DNA from: Alentia gelatinosa
Lineage: Eukaryota; Annelida; Polychaeta; Phyllodocida; Polynoidae
Direction of reading: 5' to 3'
Assembly: GCA_950022655.1 (NCBI GenBank)
Contig: OX465587.1
Span: 33,545,716-33,609,715 of the forward strand
Length of the DNA: 64,000 bases
The notes under the pieces are model-generated. The model was not told the origin of the DNA and did not search any database. It saw nothing but the letters and a program-made list of their open reading frames with translations. The position numbers and the translations under genes are program-made. Numbering within the stretch: position 1 is the stretch's first letter; each line of letters begins with the position of its first letter. Below are positions 1 through 11,725 of the stretch, piece after piece.

Positions 1-714
1 GGTCAGTTTCACCTGTTCAGTTCGTTCTGTCACACATGGACAGATTTTCCACTGGATGTTCAGAATCAGTACAGTACACGTTCATGGCTATCGCATACAA
101 CTTAAGTAATAGAATCATAGGTGACTGATGGTGCATGAAGAGGGTATAATGTAAGGACAAGTTGTCTTGTCTAAAGGTGTGGCTCGTAAATAATACGGTT
201 TCTTGCTGCAGAGTATAGACAACAGCAATACACTTTGCATGACCTTACTTCAGTTATTATTAATTATATTATAAAATGTGTCGTCAAGACACAATATCTG
301 AAAGCAAACTGGTATATGAATATTCAATCTAACACGTGACCGTAAGTGAGCACTGGTCTGCTTTTAGCAGCAGGATATGTTACGGCTATCTTGTGTTAAA
401 GATGTGAAACAAGTGCTGGATGGTATAGAGTCGTGTATAGAGTACGTACTTTTTATTCTTCTTTCCTAATTTTACCTATTATTTGTTCCCTATAACATGA
501 GTGCAAATGGTTGGGTTTACGGGATATCGAGAGGTTGGTGCTTTGAGGGTTACCCGTAGCCGAGTTCGGACAGAGTTAGTGCACGGAGTCAGCGTCACCA
601 GTGATCGTTCATCACGAGAGGCCGGCGAGAAAACCCGACATTCACGTCACGTCTGTCAGCAGCAGCTCAACTCCCGGAGCGACGACTTAATCCTGTGTGT
701 AGAGAGGGGCTCAG
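1..714. other. gene-free stretch
   Basis: No exon-like segment or recognisable repeat was found. The open frame running into the following minisatellite has no coding character. Confidence 0.5.
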
Positions 715-960
715 TGAGTAGTACAGAGCAGTTCACTGAGCAACACATAGTACAGTTCACAGAGCAGTTCACAGAGCAGTTCACTGAGCAGTTCACAGAG
801 CAGTTCCCTGAGCAGTTCTCAGAGCAGTTCACAGAGCAGTTCACAGAGCAGTCCACTGAGCAGTTCACAGAGCAACACAGAGCAGCACATAGTACAGCTT
901 AAAGGAGAGCTCACAGAGTGGCACACAGAACAGCTCACAGAGCAGCTCACAGTACAGCCC
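715..960. repeat. minisatellite, about 12/24-bp unit
   Basis: Tandem units of the form GAGCAGTTCACA, with C/T and A/T variants, occur about 18 times and become irregular at the right end. The period is a multiple of 3, which keeps frames open on both strands (TEQF-type and NCSV-type peptides). These open frames are a by-product of the repeat and not evidence of a gene. Confidence 0.85.
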
Positions 961-1229
961 GCGGGGTTATAGGATTCACCGCAGTTCCGCAAATTAGTTT
1001 AACTTCTGTATCGGACTCGCTTTAATCTATAAGCAGGAATATTCCTTTCAAAAACAGGATAGCTATCACTATTCAGGTGGTGTGCAATCACTCAGGGCAA
1101 GCTTTGGTTGGAACTGTCACTGAATATTTAATAGGTGTCTATTTTAATCTATTTCTTGAAAGAGAAACACTTGGCCACAGGAATACACTTGGAGAATATG
1201 ACTAAAGTAGTACATGCAGTCCTTCATGC

Positions 1230-1590
1230 CAGGAGCATGAAGTAGGTAGAAATCTCACCCCTACACATTTACCGAGGTCAGAGTTCTGTTACTTCCCACA
1301 ACACACAGACATGGTATGAGAAGGACTGGCCTTTGATAGAGCAGTAAGTCCACCACTGCTGGGGGTGAAGGAGAAAGGTGGATGTACGCTACACCACATA
1401 GACATGGTATGAGAAGGACTGGCCTTTGATATAGCAGTAAGTCTCCCACTGCTAGGGGTGAAGCAGAAAGGTGGCTGCACACCACACCACATAGACAATG
1501 TATGAGAAGGATTGGCCTTTGATACAGAAGTAAGGCTATACTGCTGAGGATGAAGGAGAAAGGTAAAGACCCACAGGTGAATGAACAGTC
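1230..1590 (-). repeat. SINE central domain, three tandem copies
   Basis: The piece 'ACATGGTATGAGAAGGACTG...CCACTGCTGGGG', which is the middle of the SINE seen complete at 32571-32871, is repeated three times with a period of about 92-94 bp. The left end also keeps the 'CCTACACATTTACCGAGGT' portion. No tRNA head or tail is present. It looks like a SINE fragment that expanded into a short satellite. Confidence 0.75.
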
Positions 1591-1959
1591 ACAAAATGGA
1601 ATCACACTGCGCAGCACCAATATGCATATAGGTGGTTATCAATGTTTCAATGTTTGACAGCAACATCATAGCTATAAATAAAACCCGTCTAAACTTCGAT
1701 TCTCTCATACACAAGGTGTCATGGTTATATATATTGATTCTCTCCCCGGTTTGTAATGTTACACAGTTAACATGCAGAGTGTGTGCCCTCATTGTCTTAT
1801 GTATTTATACAGTGCACTGGTTTGTAACATTACACAGGTACAAGCTTTGAATACGTGCCCTCATCGTAATCTCAGTGCTGCAGGTGATCAGATAAGGGTA
1901 TCCAGCGCTGCAGTGTGCGGAGAACTGGCACTGCACATATGCACCTATAAATAGACACA

Positions 1960-3075
1960 GCAAACATAGGACAAATCAAACACAGGGAGCAGCTGTGAGG
2001 TTCTCGGTGTAGGCGGTGAAGCAGCCTCTGGTGAAAACCCTCACAGTACGAACCAAACACAGGGGGCGGCTGTGAGGTTCTCGGTGTAGGCGGTGAAACA
2101 GCCTGTGGTGAAAACCCTCACAATATGAACCACACACAGGGGGCGGCTGTGAGGTTCCCTGTGTACGCGGTGAAACAGCCGGTGGTGAAAACCCTCACAG
2201 TACAAACCAAACACAGGGGGCGGCTGTGAGGTTCTTGGTGTAGGCGGTGAAACAGCCGATGGTGAAAACCCTCACAGTACGAACCACACACAGGGGGCGG
2301 CTGTGAGGTTCCCGGTGTAGGCGGTGAAACAGCCGGTGGTGAAAACCCTCACAGTACGAACCAAACACAGGGGGCGGCTGTGAGGTTCCCGGTGTAGGCG
2401 GTGAAACAGCCGGTGGTGAAAACCCTCACAGTACGAACCACACACAGGGGGCGGCTGTGAGGTTCTCGGTGTAGGCGGTGAAACAGCCGGTGGTGAAAAC
2501 CCTCACAGTACAAACCAAACACAGGGGGTGGCTGTGAGGTTCTCGGTGTAGGCGGTGAAACAGCCTGTGGTGAAAACCCTCTCAGTACGAACCACACACA
2601 GGGGGCGGCTGTGAGGTTCTCGGTGTAGGCGGTGAAACAGCCGGTGGTGAAAACCCTCACAGTACGAACCACACACAGGGGGCGGTTGTGAGGTTCTCGG
2701 TGTAGGCGGTGAAACAGCCTGTGGTGAAAACCCTCACAGTACGAACCATACACAGGGGGCGGCTGTGAGGTTCTCGGTGTAGGCGGTGAAACAGCCTGTG
2801 GTGAAAACCCTCACAGTACAAACCAAACACAGGGGGCGGTTGTGAGGTTCTCGGTGTAGGCGGTGAAACAGCCTGTGGTGAAAACCCTCACAGTACGAAC
2901 CAAACACAGGGGGCGGCTGTGAGGTTCTCGGTGTAGGCGGTGAAACAGCCTGTGGTGAAAACCCTCACAGTACAAACCAAACACAGGGGGCGGCTGTGAG
3001 GTTCTCGGTGTAGGCGGTGAAACAGCCGGTGGTGAAAACCCTCACAGTACAAACCAAACACAGGGGGCGGTTGTG
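1960..3075. repeat. 77-bp minisatellite, about 14 copies
   Basis: The unit contains GTGAGGTTCTCGGTGTAGGC, GGTGAAACAGCC, GTGGTGAAAACCCTCACAGT and CACACAGGGGGCGGC. Successive GAGGTT starts at 1997, 2074 and 2151 give a period of 77. Copies differ by a few substitutions. Divergent half-copies resume at 3383-3495 after an inserted SINE, so the array was once longer. Confidence 0.92.
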
Positions 3076-3382
3076 ATTGTTTGTTTGTTTGGTTTGATTT
3101 AACGTCTAGTCAACCATGACTGACTTACTCAAGGTTATTTTATATCACGAGGGTGGTGATTGAATCTATGAGATGACATTAGGTAGGAATCTCACACCTA
3201 CACATTTACCGAGGTGAGAGTTCTCTTAGTTCCCACACCACATAGACATGGTATGAGTAGGATTGGCTTGGCCTTTGATACACCAGTAAATCTACCACTG
3301 CTGGGGATGGGACTCGAACCCACAAAGTCCTACAACCTTGGAGTTACAAGTCCAGTGCTCTAACCACTGAGCTCACTCCCCA
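3076..3382 (-). mobile_element. tRNA-derived SINE, full length, inserted in the minisatellite
   Basis: Read on the minus strand, it starts with a tRNA-like head (GGGGAGTGAGCTCAGTGG, A-box like; GGGTTCGAGTCCC, B-box like), then the central domain (CAGCAGTGGTAGATTTACTG), and ends in a TTTAACGTC-type tail with TTTG repeats. The same three parts in the same order occur at 32571-32871. Units of the 77-bp array lie on both sides, so the SINE is younger than the array. The tRNA-like head is not an independent tRNA gene. Confidence 0.82.
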
Positions 3383-3531
3383 CATCCGGGCAGCTATGAG
3401 GTTTGAGACGCAGGCGGTGAAAACCCTCACAGGACAAACCCAAAACACGGGGCGGCTGTTAGGTTCTCGGTGTAGGCAGTGAAAACCCTGCTGTTGGATT
3501 GTATATATGTTAAATCTTGCTCATTATAAAG

Positions 3532-4464
3532 ATGGAGAAGGAGTGGACTGAAAGAAATGGAGGATTGTTGTTCTCATATTTGAATATACGGAGTTTATTT
3601 AAATATCATAGTGAAGTCTCTTACTTGTTTGGAACAGTTGATATATTATGTTTTGGAGAAACGTGGTTAAATAAGAATTACACAGATGGAATGGTAAAAA
3701 TATCTGGGAAACAAGTGTATAGAGTGGACCGATTACATGGCGTAGGTGGAGGTGTTTGTTGTTATATTCCTTGTGATATAGATAAATACTGTAAATTTGA
3801 TACAATTTTGTCAAAATCAACCGAATCATGTGATATTTTAGTCTTATCAATTGACAGGCCGGCCCAAAAACGATTACTACTGGTTGTCTATTATAGACCC
3901 CCGAAAGGAGATTTGAAGACATTTCTTGAGTTTTTGGAACATATACTGATAGATCCTAGATATAGGAATTGTGAGAAATGGCTGCTGGGAGATGATAACG
4001 TTAATATAAGATCTCGTAACTGTGGAGAGAGTAAAGTTTTCTTTGACTTTATGAGGGAACATAACCTAAGAAATTACATAACTAACATTACCCGGCCTGC
4101 TAGTTCAACCTGTATTGACCATATACTGTCAGACTCAAACGATATTCTAGACTCGGGTGTGGATACAAATTTAGTAAGTGACCATTTAGCAATCTTTGCT
4201 CTGAGAAAAACAAAAAGGGAAAAGGGGAAGAAAACATGTTTTGAGGGAAGAAACTATAGAAAATACTCTGCAGATGAATTGTATGCTTATCTTTGTAAAG
4301 TTGACTGGTTACCCTACTATAACTCAAACAATTTGAATGATAAATGGAAGTTTATAAAAGATAGACTTATAAGTTATTTGGATAAAAGGTGTCCTAAAAA
4401 GAAATTCCACTTCAAAAACGAAAAAAAAATATTGGATAACGGACCAAATCTTGGAACTAATTAA
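3532..4464 (+). pseudogene. LINE fragment: apurinic-type endonuclease domain, reverse transcriptase missing
   Basis: An open frame of about 310 codons matches the exonuclease-endonuclease-phosphatase domain of non-LTR retrotransposons. Visible landmarks in order are LNIRSL near residue 17, FGETWL near 43, YYRPPKG, LGDDNVN (the family usually has GDFN), and VSDHLAIFAL near the C-terminus. Spacing and motifs fit the Jockey/CR1-like group, but I cannot name the family. The frame ends after a lysine-rich stretch, and no reverse transcriptase motif follows in the next kilobase, so the copy is truncated at its 3' side. The ATG at 3532 is the first in frame. It begins right after the last degenerate unit of the 77-bp minisatellite. 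Confidence 0.8.
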
Positions 4465-5164
4465 GGAAAATCTACGTTGGTTTTAGACCATAGGGGCATT
4501 GTTCGAATCTATGAGATGAATTAAGACAATGTTTTGTGTCGCTACACATTCTTATATTGCCCGCACTGAATAGACATGGTCTGAGAAGGACTGGAACACA
4601 TCAGGATATCAAGAAATGGTTTTCCGAGACATTAATGTTAGCATCCTGGTAAGATGGAGATACAGAGGACCAACACATGACACGGAGGTCTCCACTCGTG
4701 ATGCTGTATCAGAATTTTGCCGGTACTCGTGTTCACATCCTCCTCCTTATAGAAGAACAACAACGTAGGAAGTAAAAAAATGAAAAAAAAAGAAATTCAA
4801 TAGTTTGGTTCCATAGCCTGAACTCCGCAAGGCCAATTGAAAATAAATCAGTGTAAAGTCTACGAGACACCGACCCGACCGCTGTGCCCGATTCTACCTT
4901 TGCCCGACGGAATAGGCTGCTTACAATACCGATGCTTTCAGTCGTCCTATTTCATACCCAAGTATTTTATACCGATCTGTAGGGCAGACGGAGGCAATTA
5001 CAGATCTGAAAACAGTTTTCTGATACCTTAAATAGAACAGAAATAATTAAAAATTGTATTATATCTACATCGACCTCCTACCCGGCCCGGGGACCAGCCG
5101 GGCCCGGCTCCCGCACACTCTCTTTGATCCCAATCGGGTCGTTTTACGAGTTTCTAAAGGGACG
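4465..5164. other. no gene; SINE scraps
   Basis: About 4480-4600 holds degraded pieces of the SINE central domain (TCGAATCTATGAGATGAATT, GACATGGTCTGAGAAGGACT). The rest shows nothing recognisable. Confidence 0.45.
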
Positions 5165-5174
5165 GAAGTGTGAT

Positions 5175-5300
5175 CGGGGACACTCATCATGTCGGTGTCT
5201 TATAGGTATAAGACACCGAAATTTTATTCCCGACTCTCACCGAGCCGATGGTCGGGATGAATCGGGAACAAATTTCGGTGTCTTATAGGCTTTATAAGAT
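5175..5300. repeat. inverted-repeat segment
   Basis: GGTGTCTTATAGG is followed at once by its inverse, TATAAGACACCGAA, and a second diverged copy (TTCGGTGTCTTATAGGC then TATAAGATACC) lies about 65 bp further on. The segment could form small hairpins. It abuts the left end of a foldback element. Confidence 0.6.
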
Positions 5301-5587
5301 ACCAAGAAGGAGTTGCATCAAGGTCCATAGCCACTGAAAATATGCCACGAATTTCGTTTGCGGAGTGATCTCACGAGGCAAAGCCAACTAAAATCATGTA
5401 GCAAACCAAAATGAATGGCATATTCTCAGTGACAATGGATCGGGTGCAGTTCAGATTTTATCTCGCCCATATCACTGCCTGATTGGCTAACATTTGTGAT
5501 GTTATTACCCATTGAGTATACTCCATGAGCGTTGAGTACGAGCTCCCAATGTTAGATCTATGGGGAAAAATACCAGTGGTGAGATAA
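5301..5587 (-). mobile_element. bipartite foldback element, TC-type, diverged
   Basis: The palindrome half is on the left (CCACTGAAAATATGCC... against GGCATATTCTCAGTGACAATGG, apex CTCACGAGGCAAAGCC). The conserved module on the right starts TTATCTCGCCC and ends GGTGAGATAA, with TTAGATCTATGG inside. It belongs to the same subgroup as 8199-8472. Confidence 0.75.
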
Positions 5588-5785
5588 AAATAAATACCAA
5601 TCCAATGTATATAAAATTGTAAACCTATGAGTTCTTAGCTACTATGTCAAACCAATTACCTACTATAAAGTTACAACTTCGACGTTTTCAACTGGTGCTG
5701 GCTATACTCGTATCTATGCTGAGTATTACCAGGATAGAATAATTAGTACAAACCCTATAACTTGATCAGGAACGTTATTAATCAA

Positions 5786-5895
5786 TAAAAAAACTCGCCC
5801 AATTAGCCATGGAATATTGGGTACATTATCATCACGGCCGTGGAGTACGAGTTTCTAATATTAAGCCTATGGAGAAAAATACCGGAGTGAGATAA
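5786..5895 (-). mobile_element. foldback element, conserved module only
   Basis: Only the module is left: degraded start ...ACTCGCCC, GGCCGTGGAGTACGAGTTTC, then ATTAAGCCTATGGAG and the end GGAGTGAGATAA. The palindrome half is missing. Confidence 0.65.
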
Positions 5896-6215
5896 AAGTT
5901 GGAAAAGAAATCACCAAAATCAAAGAGCAGTTACCACCATAGATTTGGCAAATTGACTGATTTGGCAAAACTTTCGTGATTTGGCAAATTGACAGACTTT
6001 GCATTGGAGAGTTTGCTCAGCGCCTAACTCCAAAATGCGAACCTTTACATTAGAGTTCTACGTAACGCAGCAGCTGGGCGATCATTGATAATCCACGTAA
6101 GATAATCCGCCAGTCGTCGGTAATCTAATTAGTGTTATCGACATTGTTGTTGGAGGCATTCTCGGTCATGGTACGCCATGATGCCAGGAAACATTCCATG
6201 GCGTAATATGCCATG

Positions 6216-6497
6216 TTATCCTACCCCTAATATAAAAAACCCATAGGCTTAACATTGAGTTTCCGTATGCCACGCCGACTGGCATACGGAGTTTTATATG
6301 CCACTAGTGGCATACAGAATTGTTTTCACGTAGTATTCCAAAATTGAGGAGACGGGTTAGGATAAAATCAAAACCAGATTCGTTTTAATCGTGGCTACCA
6401 TATTACAATCCTGATGTGTTGGCTCCGGACTTCACTATGCCAAACTCCAGTCGTGGCATACGGTGGCCAAGATTAAAACTCATCCGGTTCTACGATA
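6216..6497 (+). mobile_element. bipartite foldback element, CC-type
   Basis: The module begins TTATCCTACCCCTAAT with ATAGGCTTAACAT inside and closes near GGGTTAGGATAAAA. The palindrome half follows (GATTCGTTTTAATCGTGGC paired with GGCCAAGATTAAAACTC), with its apex partly deleted. It is a near relative of the copy at 20853-21166, including the internal TATGCCACTAGTGGCATA palindrome. Confidence 0.8.
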
Positions 6498-7335
6498 ATG
6501 CCGGGAATCATTCCCAGGCGAAGTACGCCATGATGCCTGGAAGCATTCCTTGGCATAGTATGTTATGATGCTTTGAGCATCATTCCCGAAATTTAAATAT
6601 ATGTAATTGCTATTTTCTAATGAAATAATACGAATATTTTGATATTTTTCCAACCTACGTAAAACTTTATCTTAGTTAATATCGTCAGTATTACATAACA
6701 TCCTAATTATTTTGGATTACCATGAAGGTGTGATATAGTGGCGTCACTGTGGATATTGTAAAAAGTGCCAGCGTTCTACAAGGGTGAAAATGGCACTGCA
6801 GCAGCATATTTCAGGATGTGTATTTGGTGCTAAGCACCGTAGTGAAAGGGTTAAGGATTGATTCCATTGCGCCGATTTCACTCGCGATGTGGTCCAGATG
6901 CCTATATCTGATCTCTGTCTGGAGGCCATCGGCGCAATGGAATAGGATATGTGGGCGTCAGCACCAAAACTGGAGTAGATCTGAACCACATCGGGAGTGA
7001 AATCGGCGTAATGGAATAGAGCCTTAAGAGACACGATCAGCTGCACTTGGGTCAGAATACGGGCATTCTGCGGCACTGCTCTAATCGCGTTAACGTGCTC
7101 ACTACCAGCAATACGGTAATAAGGTTTAGACTTTCAGATTCAAAATGAAGAAGAGTACAAGGAGTTTTTTTGTTTTTTTTAAACACATGTCAAATTGTGT
7201 GTTTTTTCAGTATATGACTGGAGATAAATCCAATAGCTGCAAATAAATCACCATGTAGTGAACGACACCCCACTCCATCCCAGGTACCTGCCAGATTACC
7301 CATAATTCCCCTCGCGGTCATTGTGTGACAGGAAC
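6498..7335. other. no gene; short inverted repeats
   Basis: Nested short repeats around 6500-6590 share a 'GATGCCTGGAAGCATTCC' theme. At 6850-7020, GATTCCATTGCGCCGATTTC and inverted versions of it (GGCGCAATGGAATA) recur, giving an imperfect foldback of about 170 bp. Frames here are shadows of those repeats. Confidence 0.45.
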
Positions 7336-7632
7336 TATAGAGGAAACCCATGAAAGTTTAGGGTCACAGCTCGTATCCCATCGAGTTTGAATCACGTAGT
7401 AATTCACAAGGCGAAGGCCGAGTGAATTGCTATGTGATTCAAATGCGATGGGATCGAGCTCTGACCCTAAACTTGAATGGGTTTCTGAATTTATCTCACC
7501 CTAAATATTGACTAATGGGCTAACATTTGGGACATTATCCTCCATTGGATATTTTTCCGAAATATCTAATGGGTGTTAGATACGAGTTCCCAATGTTAAG
7601 TCTATGGAGAAAAAATATCTGGGGTGAGATAA
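7336..7632 (-). mobile_element. bipartite foldback element, TC-type, long stem
   Basis: The element is 297 bp. The left half is a long palindrome, GGAAACCCATGAAAGTTTAG paired with CTAAACTTGAATGGGTTTC, with apex CACAAGGCGAAGGCCGAGTG. The module on the right runs from TTATCTCACCC to GGGGTGAGATAA with TTAAGTCTATGGAG inside. It is nearly a twin, in opposite orientation, of the element at 23794-24089. Confidence 0.88.
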
Positions 7633-7924
7633 AGTTTTATATCTGCGTCCCACCTCAGACACTGCATAAAACAGCGATACATTCAATGGTGTGTTCATTA
7701 CAGATGAGGTGAGAAAAACAGGCAATATGAGAAAAAAGGGGTAAAAAAGCGGAAATCTCCATTCTGTATCTCTAATATCATGATGATTTAATACTTCATT
7801 AAAAAAAATTGAAATGACCGGCAAACTGGCAGCTTCGATTAACAAGCCAATAATGGTATGTTTATCATTGAGGAATAAGGGTGGAATAACAATTAAAAGG
7901 TTTGGGATCATTTTCTGTGGCTCA

Positions 7925-8160
7925 CTTGGCATCAAGTCAGACTGTCAATTCTACAAATACCGACGTAGGGTCCAAATATATCAAACTCCAGTGGGTGAAT
8001 GAGGTGTTTCAGTGACTGGTCGCGGTCAGCTGGGCACGCCTCTAAGACACTGGCCCTCTGCACTCTACTAAAGTCACAGAGTTGGCATGAATATAGTGAA
8101 GGGATAGTTTTTGCAGCATACTGAAAGTCTAACCTCTGCCTAGGCACCGTATCTGATCAT
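7925..8160 (-). repeat. dispersed repeat carrying a peptide-like LEACPAD motif
   Basis: The minus strand reads LEACPADRDQSLK followed by a PLEFDIFGP stretch. Two other copies in the window (21370-21480 and 44940-45130) keep the same reading frame around this motif: SEACPADHNQSLE and [13 protein letters not shown]. The DNA around it (GCAAGTTGACTGGGT in the other two copies) is conserved as well. It is probably part of an unidentified retroelement or a coding relic. I do not recognise the protein. Confidence 0.5.
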
Positions 8161-8198
8161 GTCATGGACTGTCCAAACCCGGACTGTCCATGATAAAG

Positions 8199-8472
8199 TA
8201 CTAAGAAGGAAACTGCATCAAGATCCATAGAAACTGAGAGCAGAGGCAAGGCAGAGTGAGATTACTAAGCAAACTAAAGTGAATGGCCTATTTTCAGTGG
8301 CTACGGATTGAGTGCGGTTCAGATTTTATCCCACCCTTATCACTGACTGACTGACCGGCTTACATTTCTGACATCATCCTCCATTGAGTATTATTTAACA
8401 ATACTCCACAGCCGTTGAGTACGATTCCCCAATGTTAAGTCTATGGGAAAAAAGATACCAGGATTGAGATAA
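8199..8472 (-). mobile_element. bipartite foldback element, TC-type
   Basis: The palindrome half is CATCAAGATCCATAGAAACT paired with AGTGGCTACGGATTGAGTG, with apex GAGGCAAGGCAGAGTGAG. The module begins TTATCCCACCC, carries TTAAGTCTATGGG and ends GGATTGAGATAA. Confidence 0.78.
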
Positions 8473-11236
8473 ATTGTTGTACTCTGGACAGACTTGTGAC
8501 TATTCATTTAGTCCATCTCTTACGAGTCTAAGGTCACGTGACAGGTCGATAGCGCACCCCGCCAGTGTGGTCCGGCGACATGTGTATATACACACATGTG
8601 TATAAATACACACTGTGTACACAAATCTCCGAGTCCTGAGGCAGCAGCAGGTTACATTCATACCACGTATTGATCAGACAAACTTTGCGTTTGGTCGCAT
8701 TAACTTCTGGACGGAAGTTTAGAGCTGATCGACTTCACTCTTCCAGCAGATCCTTCGCGGCACTAGTGCCAATCTCTGCCTCAACCCAATGACGTCATAC
8801 GCTTGTTCCCGGGTGCCCTCTAACGACAGGGAGAACAAGCGAACGTTTCAGTTTCAAAACAAGGCATCTGTCGAAAGTTATGAAACTCAAACAACTTATA
8901 TATGAGTTAGGAAATATAGGAATTGTTAAATGAGCTTCAGAGATAATCCAATGTTTCTTTTTCAGCTTTAAACCACTTTATAATGTGTATCCACATTTCA
9001 TTAGACTGTCCCTTCAAGTGAGCACATGTGACATGTTGACAAAGAAAACCTTGCAACACATGAGTTGCTTTCCAGTGAAGAAAGTGCTCCCTATGACTAT
9101 GTCTGATTTGACAAATAGCAGAAATGAGTGTATATTATTTACCATATAAATATGTGCATCTCTATTTACAAGCTAAACACAAAATACTCCCCAAAGCGCT
9201 AAGAATTTAGGACATTTTAAAAACTTCCGTATGGGCCAGATTTTGCCCCAAACAGGCAGGTTGGGGCAGAGATATAAGCGGTCACGGAAAGTAAAGCGCA
9301 GGATCTCTGCTAGGAGAGTGGTTGACATGCCCTCACCAGGGGCATATGAATACATTGACGTGGGGCCAGTGAAAAGGCAGGGAAGTGGGCCTTGTCACGC
9401 ACCGTGATACAATAGCCGTGTCGCTCTCTGTGACGTTCATGTATTGTGATATGTACGCGATCAATCTGGCAGATTCGGGGATAATTCGCTTGTTTTCACG
9501 GATCACTTTCGCCTACTTCCGGCTCGAGATGTAAATCTGGTTAGAACCGGTTCCTCATCTGAGAGTTGGTGTACTCAGAAAGCTCGTCTTTTATATCCGT
9601 GATGTAAGGTTCTCTGAGGGTATTTCGCTGTGTAAGCACATTTCGGCACAGTACAATCCCTTCAGGGTTCGTGAAACTAATCTGACAAAACTCTCTCAGT
9701 GGTCAATATTTAGATTCTTAAAGATACAGCAGCGACAACACGGAGACACTGGTAAGCGGCACAGTACACCCAGCACCTGAGTCTACTGGTGACCCATGGA
9801 GAGCTATAGCCTATAGCGCCGGGTACCCACAGCAGGGCTACAGTCATGGAGCCGGGCACTAGTGCCAATGAATCCGCTAGAGGACGGGTACATAGGCTTA
9901 TTGTGAAAATTTTATTTTTGGATCACGTGACATGACACATGATACTTATTACTATTTTTCATTCCACCTAGAAATATCAAATATGATGTTCTATCTAAAT
10001 TCTCCGAAAATTTCATGTTTGTTGAGCCATTATTCTCAATTTTATTTAAAAAAACGAATATTTTGTAAATGATGCCTCAAGGCATCACCCGGCCATCCAC
10101 GGATGATTCCTTGAGGCATCACCTGGCCAGCCCAGGTTGATGCCTCAAGGCATCACCCGGCTTGAATGGGTTAAGAACATCTGACTAAAACAAATCGTTA
10201 TACACCCAATAGACAAATCAAAATACATACACAATATTGACTGGTTTCAGATACAAGCGGCCGTATGCTCCGAGGTGTTGACACGTAGTAATATCCGAGC
10301 GTATGCGAGGATATTGCAAGTCAACTCCGTCAACTTCTCTTTCTTCTACGCATGAAAAATGTTAAAAAAACGTACAAAAAACGTATGAACTGAAAACGAA
10401 AACAAGAATTTCCTTGGGATATACGAAAATTGCCATCTCTGACTTTATCTCATTTGTTTCTGATTGCTGTTGTTGTTTGTTGTTGTTTTTGTGTGTATGT
10501 GTGCATTTTCTTTTTTCTTTTTGGGGGGACAGGGTGGCTGATATCAATATGGAAGATTTCAAGAGGCATACGGCAATATTTGATTGTATAAAGCGGTTGC
10601 TATTATCAGAATTCTGTCATGCATGGATAAAATCTCCAGGGACGAGGTCTAACTCCTCAGAATGGGATGTTTCTCAGCACTGTTTTAAGATGGGATTAAG
10701 AATTGAACTAAAAATAGCCGGCCACGTCAAAGCCCGACGACGGCTGCAGGGACTGGTAAATGTTTAACGTTCAGTTTGTTAAACTGACGGCTCCATAGAT
10801 TTACAGTATAAAGTATGTCATGTCCCTAACTTTAAGTTTGTTAAAGTGACGGCTTCATAGGCTTACAGTGAAAAGTATGTCATGTAACGTCCAGTATGTT
10901 AACCCTTTCACGCTGGGCATCTCTGACAAAGGAATGTCTGCAAGACCGGGTAGGGTGTTAGTATATACCAACTCTCACGCGAGCACTTCCCCTGAAGACC
11001 TTCTTCTGTCTTCACTAAGTCTGTGTGCTGGTGGGTTGACGGTGTTTTACGCCGCAAAAACAACCAGAGTCATATCACGGTGAGATCGAGTCTGAGATGA
11101 GCATGACAGACAAGCAGGAAACACAGCGGTATGGCTGGACCTCGCTATGGCTATCCACAGCTACTGGACGTCAACGAGCTCTGAGGGGTGTGTGTATGGG
11201 GGGGGGGGGGGGGGGGTGTGAGTGTAAGTTTGGTAT
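8473..11236. other. gene-free, repeat-rich stretch
   Basis: No exon was recognised. A short palindrome-rich spot lies near 8580 (ACATGTGTATATACACACAT). A dispersed element of roughly 9890-10170 ends in three copies of GATGCCTCAAGGCATCACC, and its inverted relative is at 40195-40420. 10385-10445 resembles the intron-dwelling repeat seen at 36530 and 40978. A run of 17-18 G lies at 11199-11216. Confidence 0.45.
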
Positions 11237-11551
11237 TTATCCTACCCCTAATAAAAAAACTCCATAGGCTTAACATTGGGTCACTGTATTCGGTCTGGAG
11301 TTCAGAAAAATGAAAAATATCGCTCTAGTGGGATACACTTGACAAATGACGTCATTTGTTAATGTAGAAGTAATTTAGACGGGCGGGGTAGGATAAATTC
11401 TAAACCAAACTCGAGTTAGTTGTGTCATGGTTCATTGCACGACAGCAAGATCGCGTATCACTGCTCTCGGCTTCGCCTTGCGCAGTAATACGCGATCTTG
11501 CTGGCGTGCGATAAACAACAACACAACTAACTCTTGTTTGGTTTCTCCATA
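11237..11551 (+). mobile_element. bipartite foldback element, CC-type with a GCGTATTAC stem
   Basis: The module runs TTATCCTACCCCTAAT (ATAGGCTTAACAT inside) to GGGGTAGGATAA. The palindrome half pairs CCAAACTCGAGTTAGTTGTG with CACAACTAACTCTTGTTTGG, with an inner ATCGCGTAT stem and apex CTCTCGGCTTCGCCTTGCGC. The stem is related to that of 26617-26896 and unlike the other copies. Confidence 0.85.
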
Positions 11552-11554
11552 GTG

Positions 11555-11725
11555 TAGGTGCGTGTGTGTGGTGTGTGAGTGAGTGCCTGTATATGTATGT
11601 GTATGTGTAAGTGTGTATGTGTATGGATGTGTGGTTTGTGCGGGTATGTGTGAATGTGTGGGTGGGTGAGAGTGTCTGGTGTGTGAGAGTGTGCCTATAG
11701 ATGTCGGTGTATTTGAGTTAATGCC
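11555..11725. repeat. (TG)n-rich microsatellite
   Basis: This is an imperfect GTGTGT/GTATGT tract directly beside the foldback element. It gives a spurious Thr/His-rich frame on the minus strand. Confidence 0.8.

Noticed and set aside
1960..3075. CRISPR-like appearance of regular repeats
   Set aside because: There are no unique spacers: the whole 77-bp unit repeats, and the context is animal DNA.
3303..3385. Possible tRNA gene on the minus strand
   Set aside because: It is the head of a complete SINE whose other copies show the same head joined to the same body.
3532..4464. Cellular endonuclease gene
   Set aside because: The motif order and the YRPP and SDH signatures are those of LINE endonucleases, and the frame is cut off before any reverse transcriptase.
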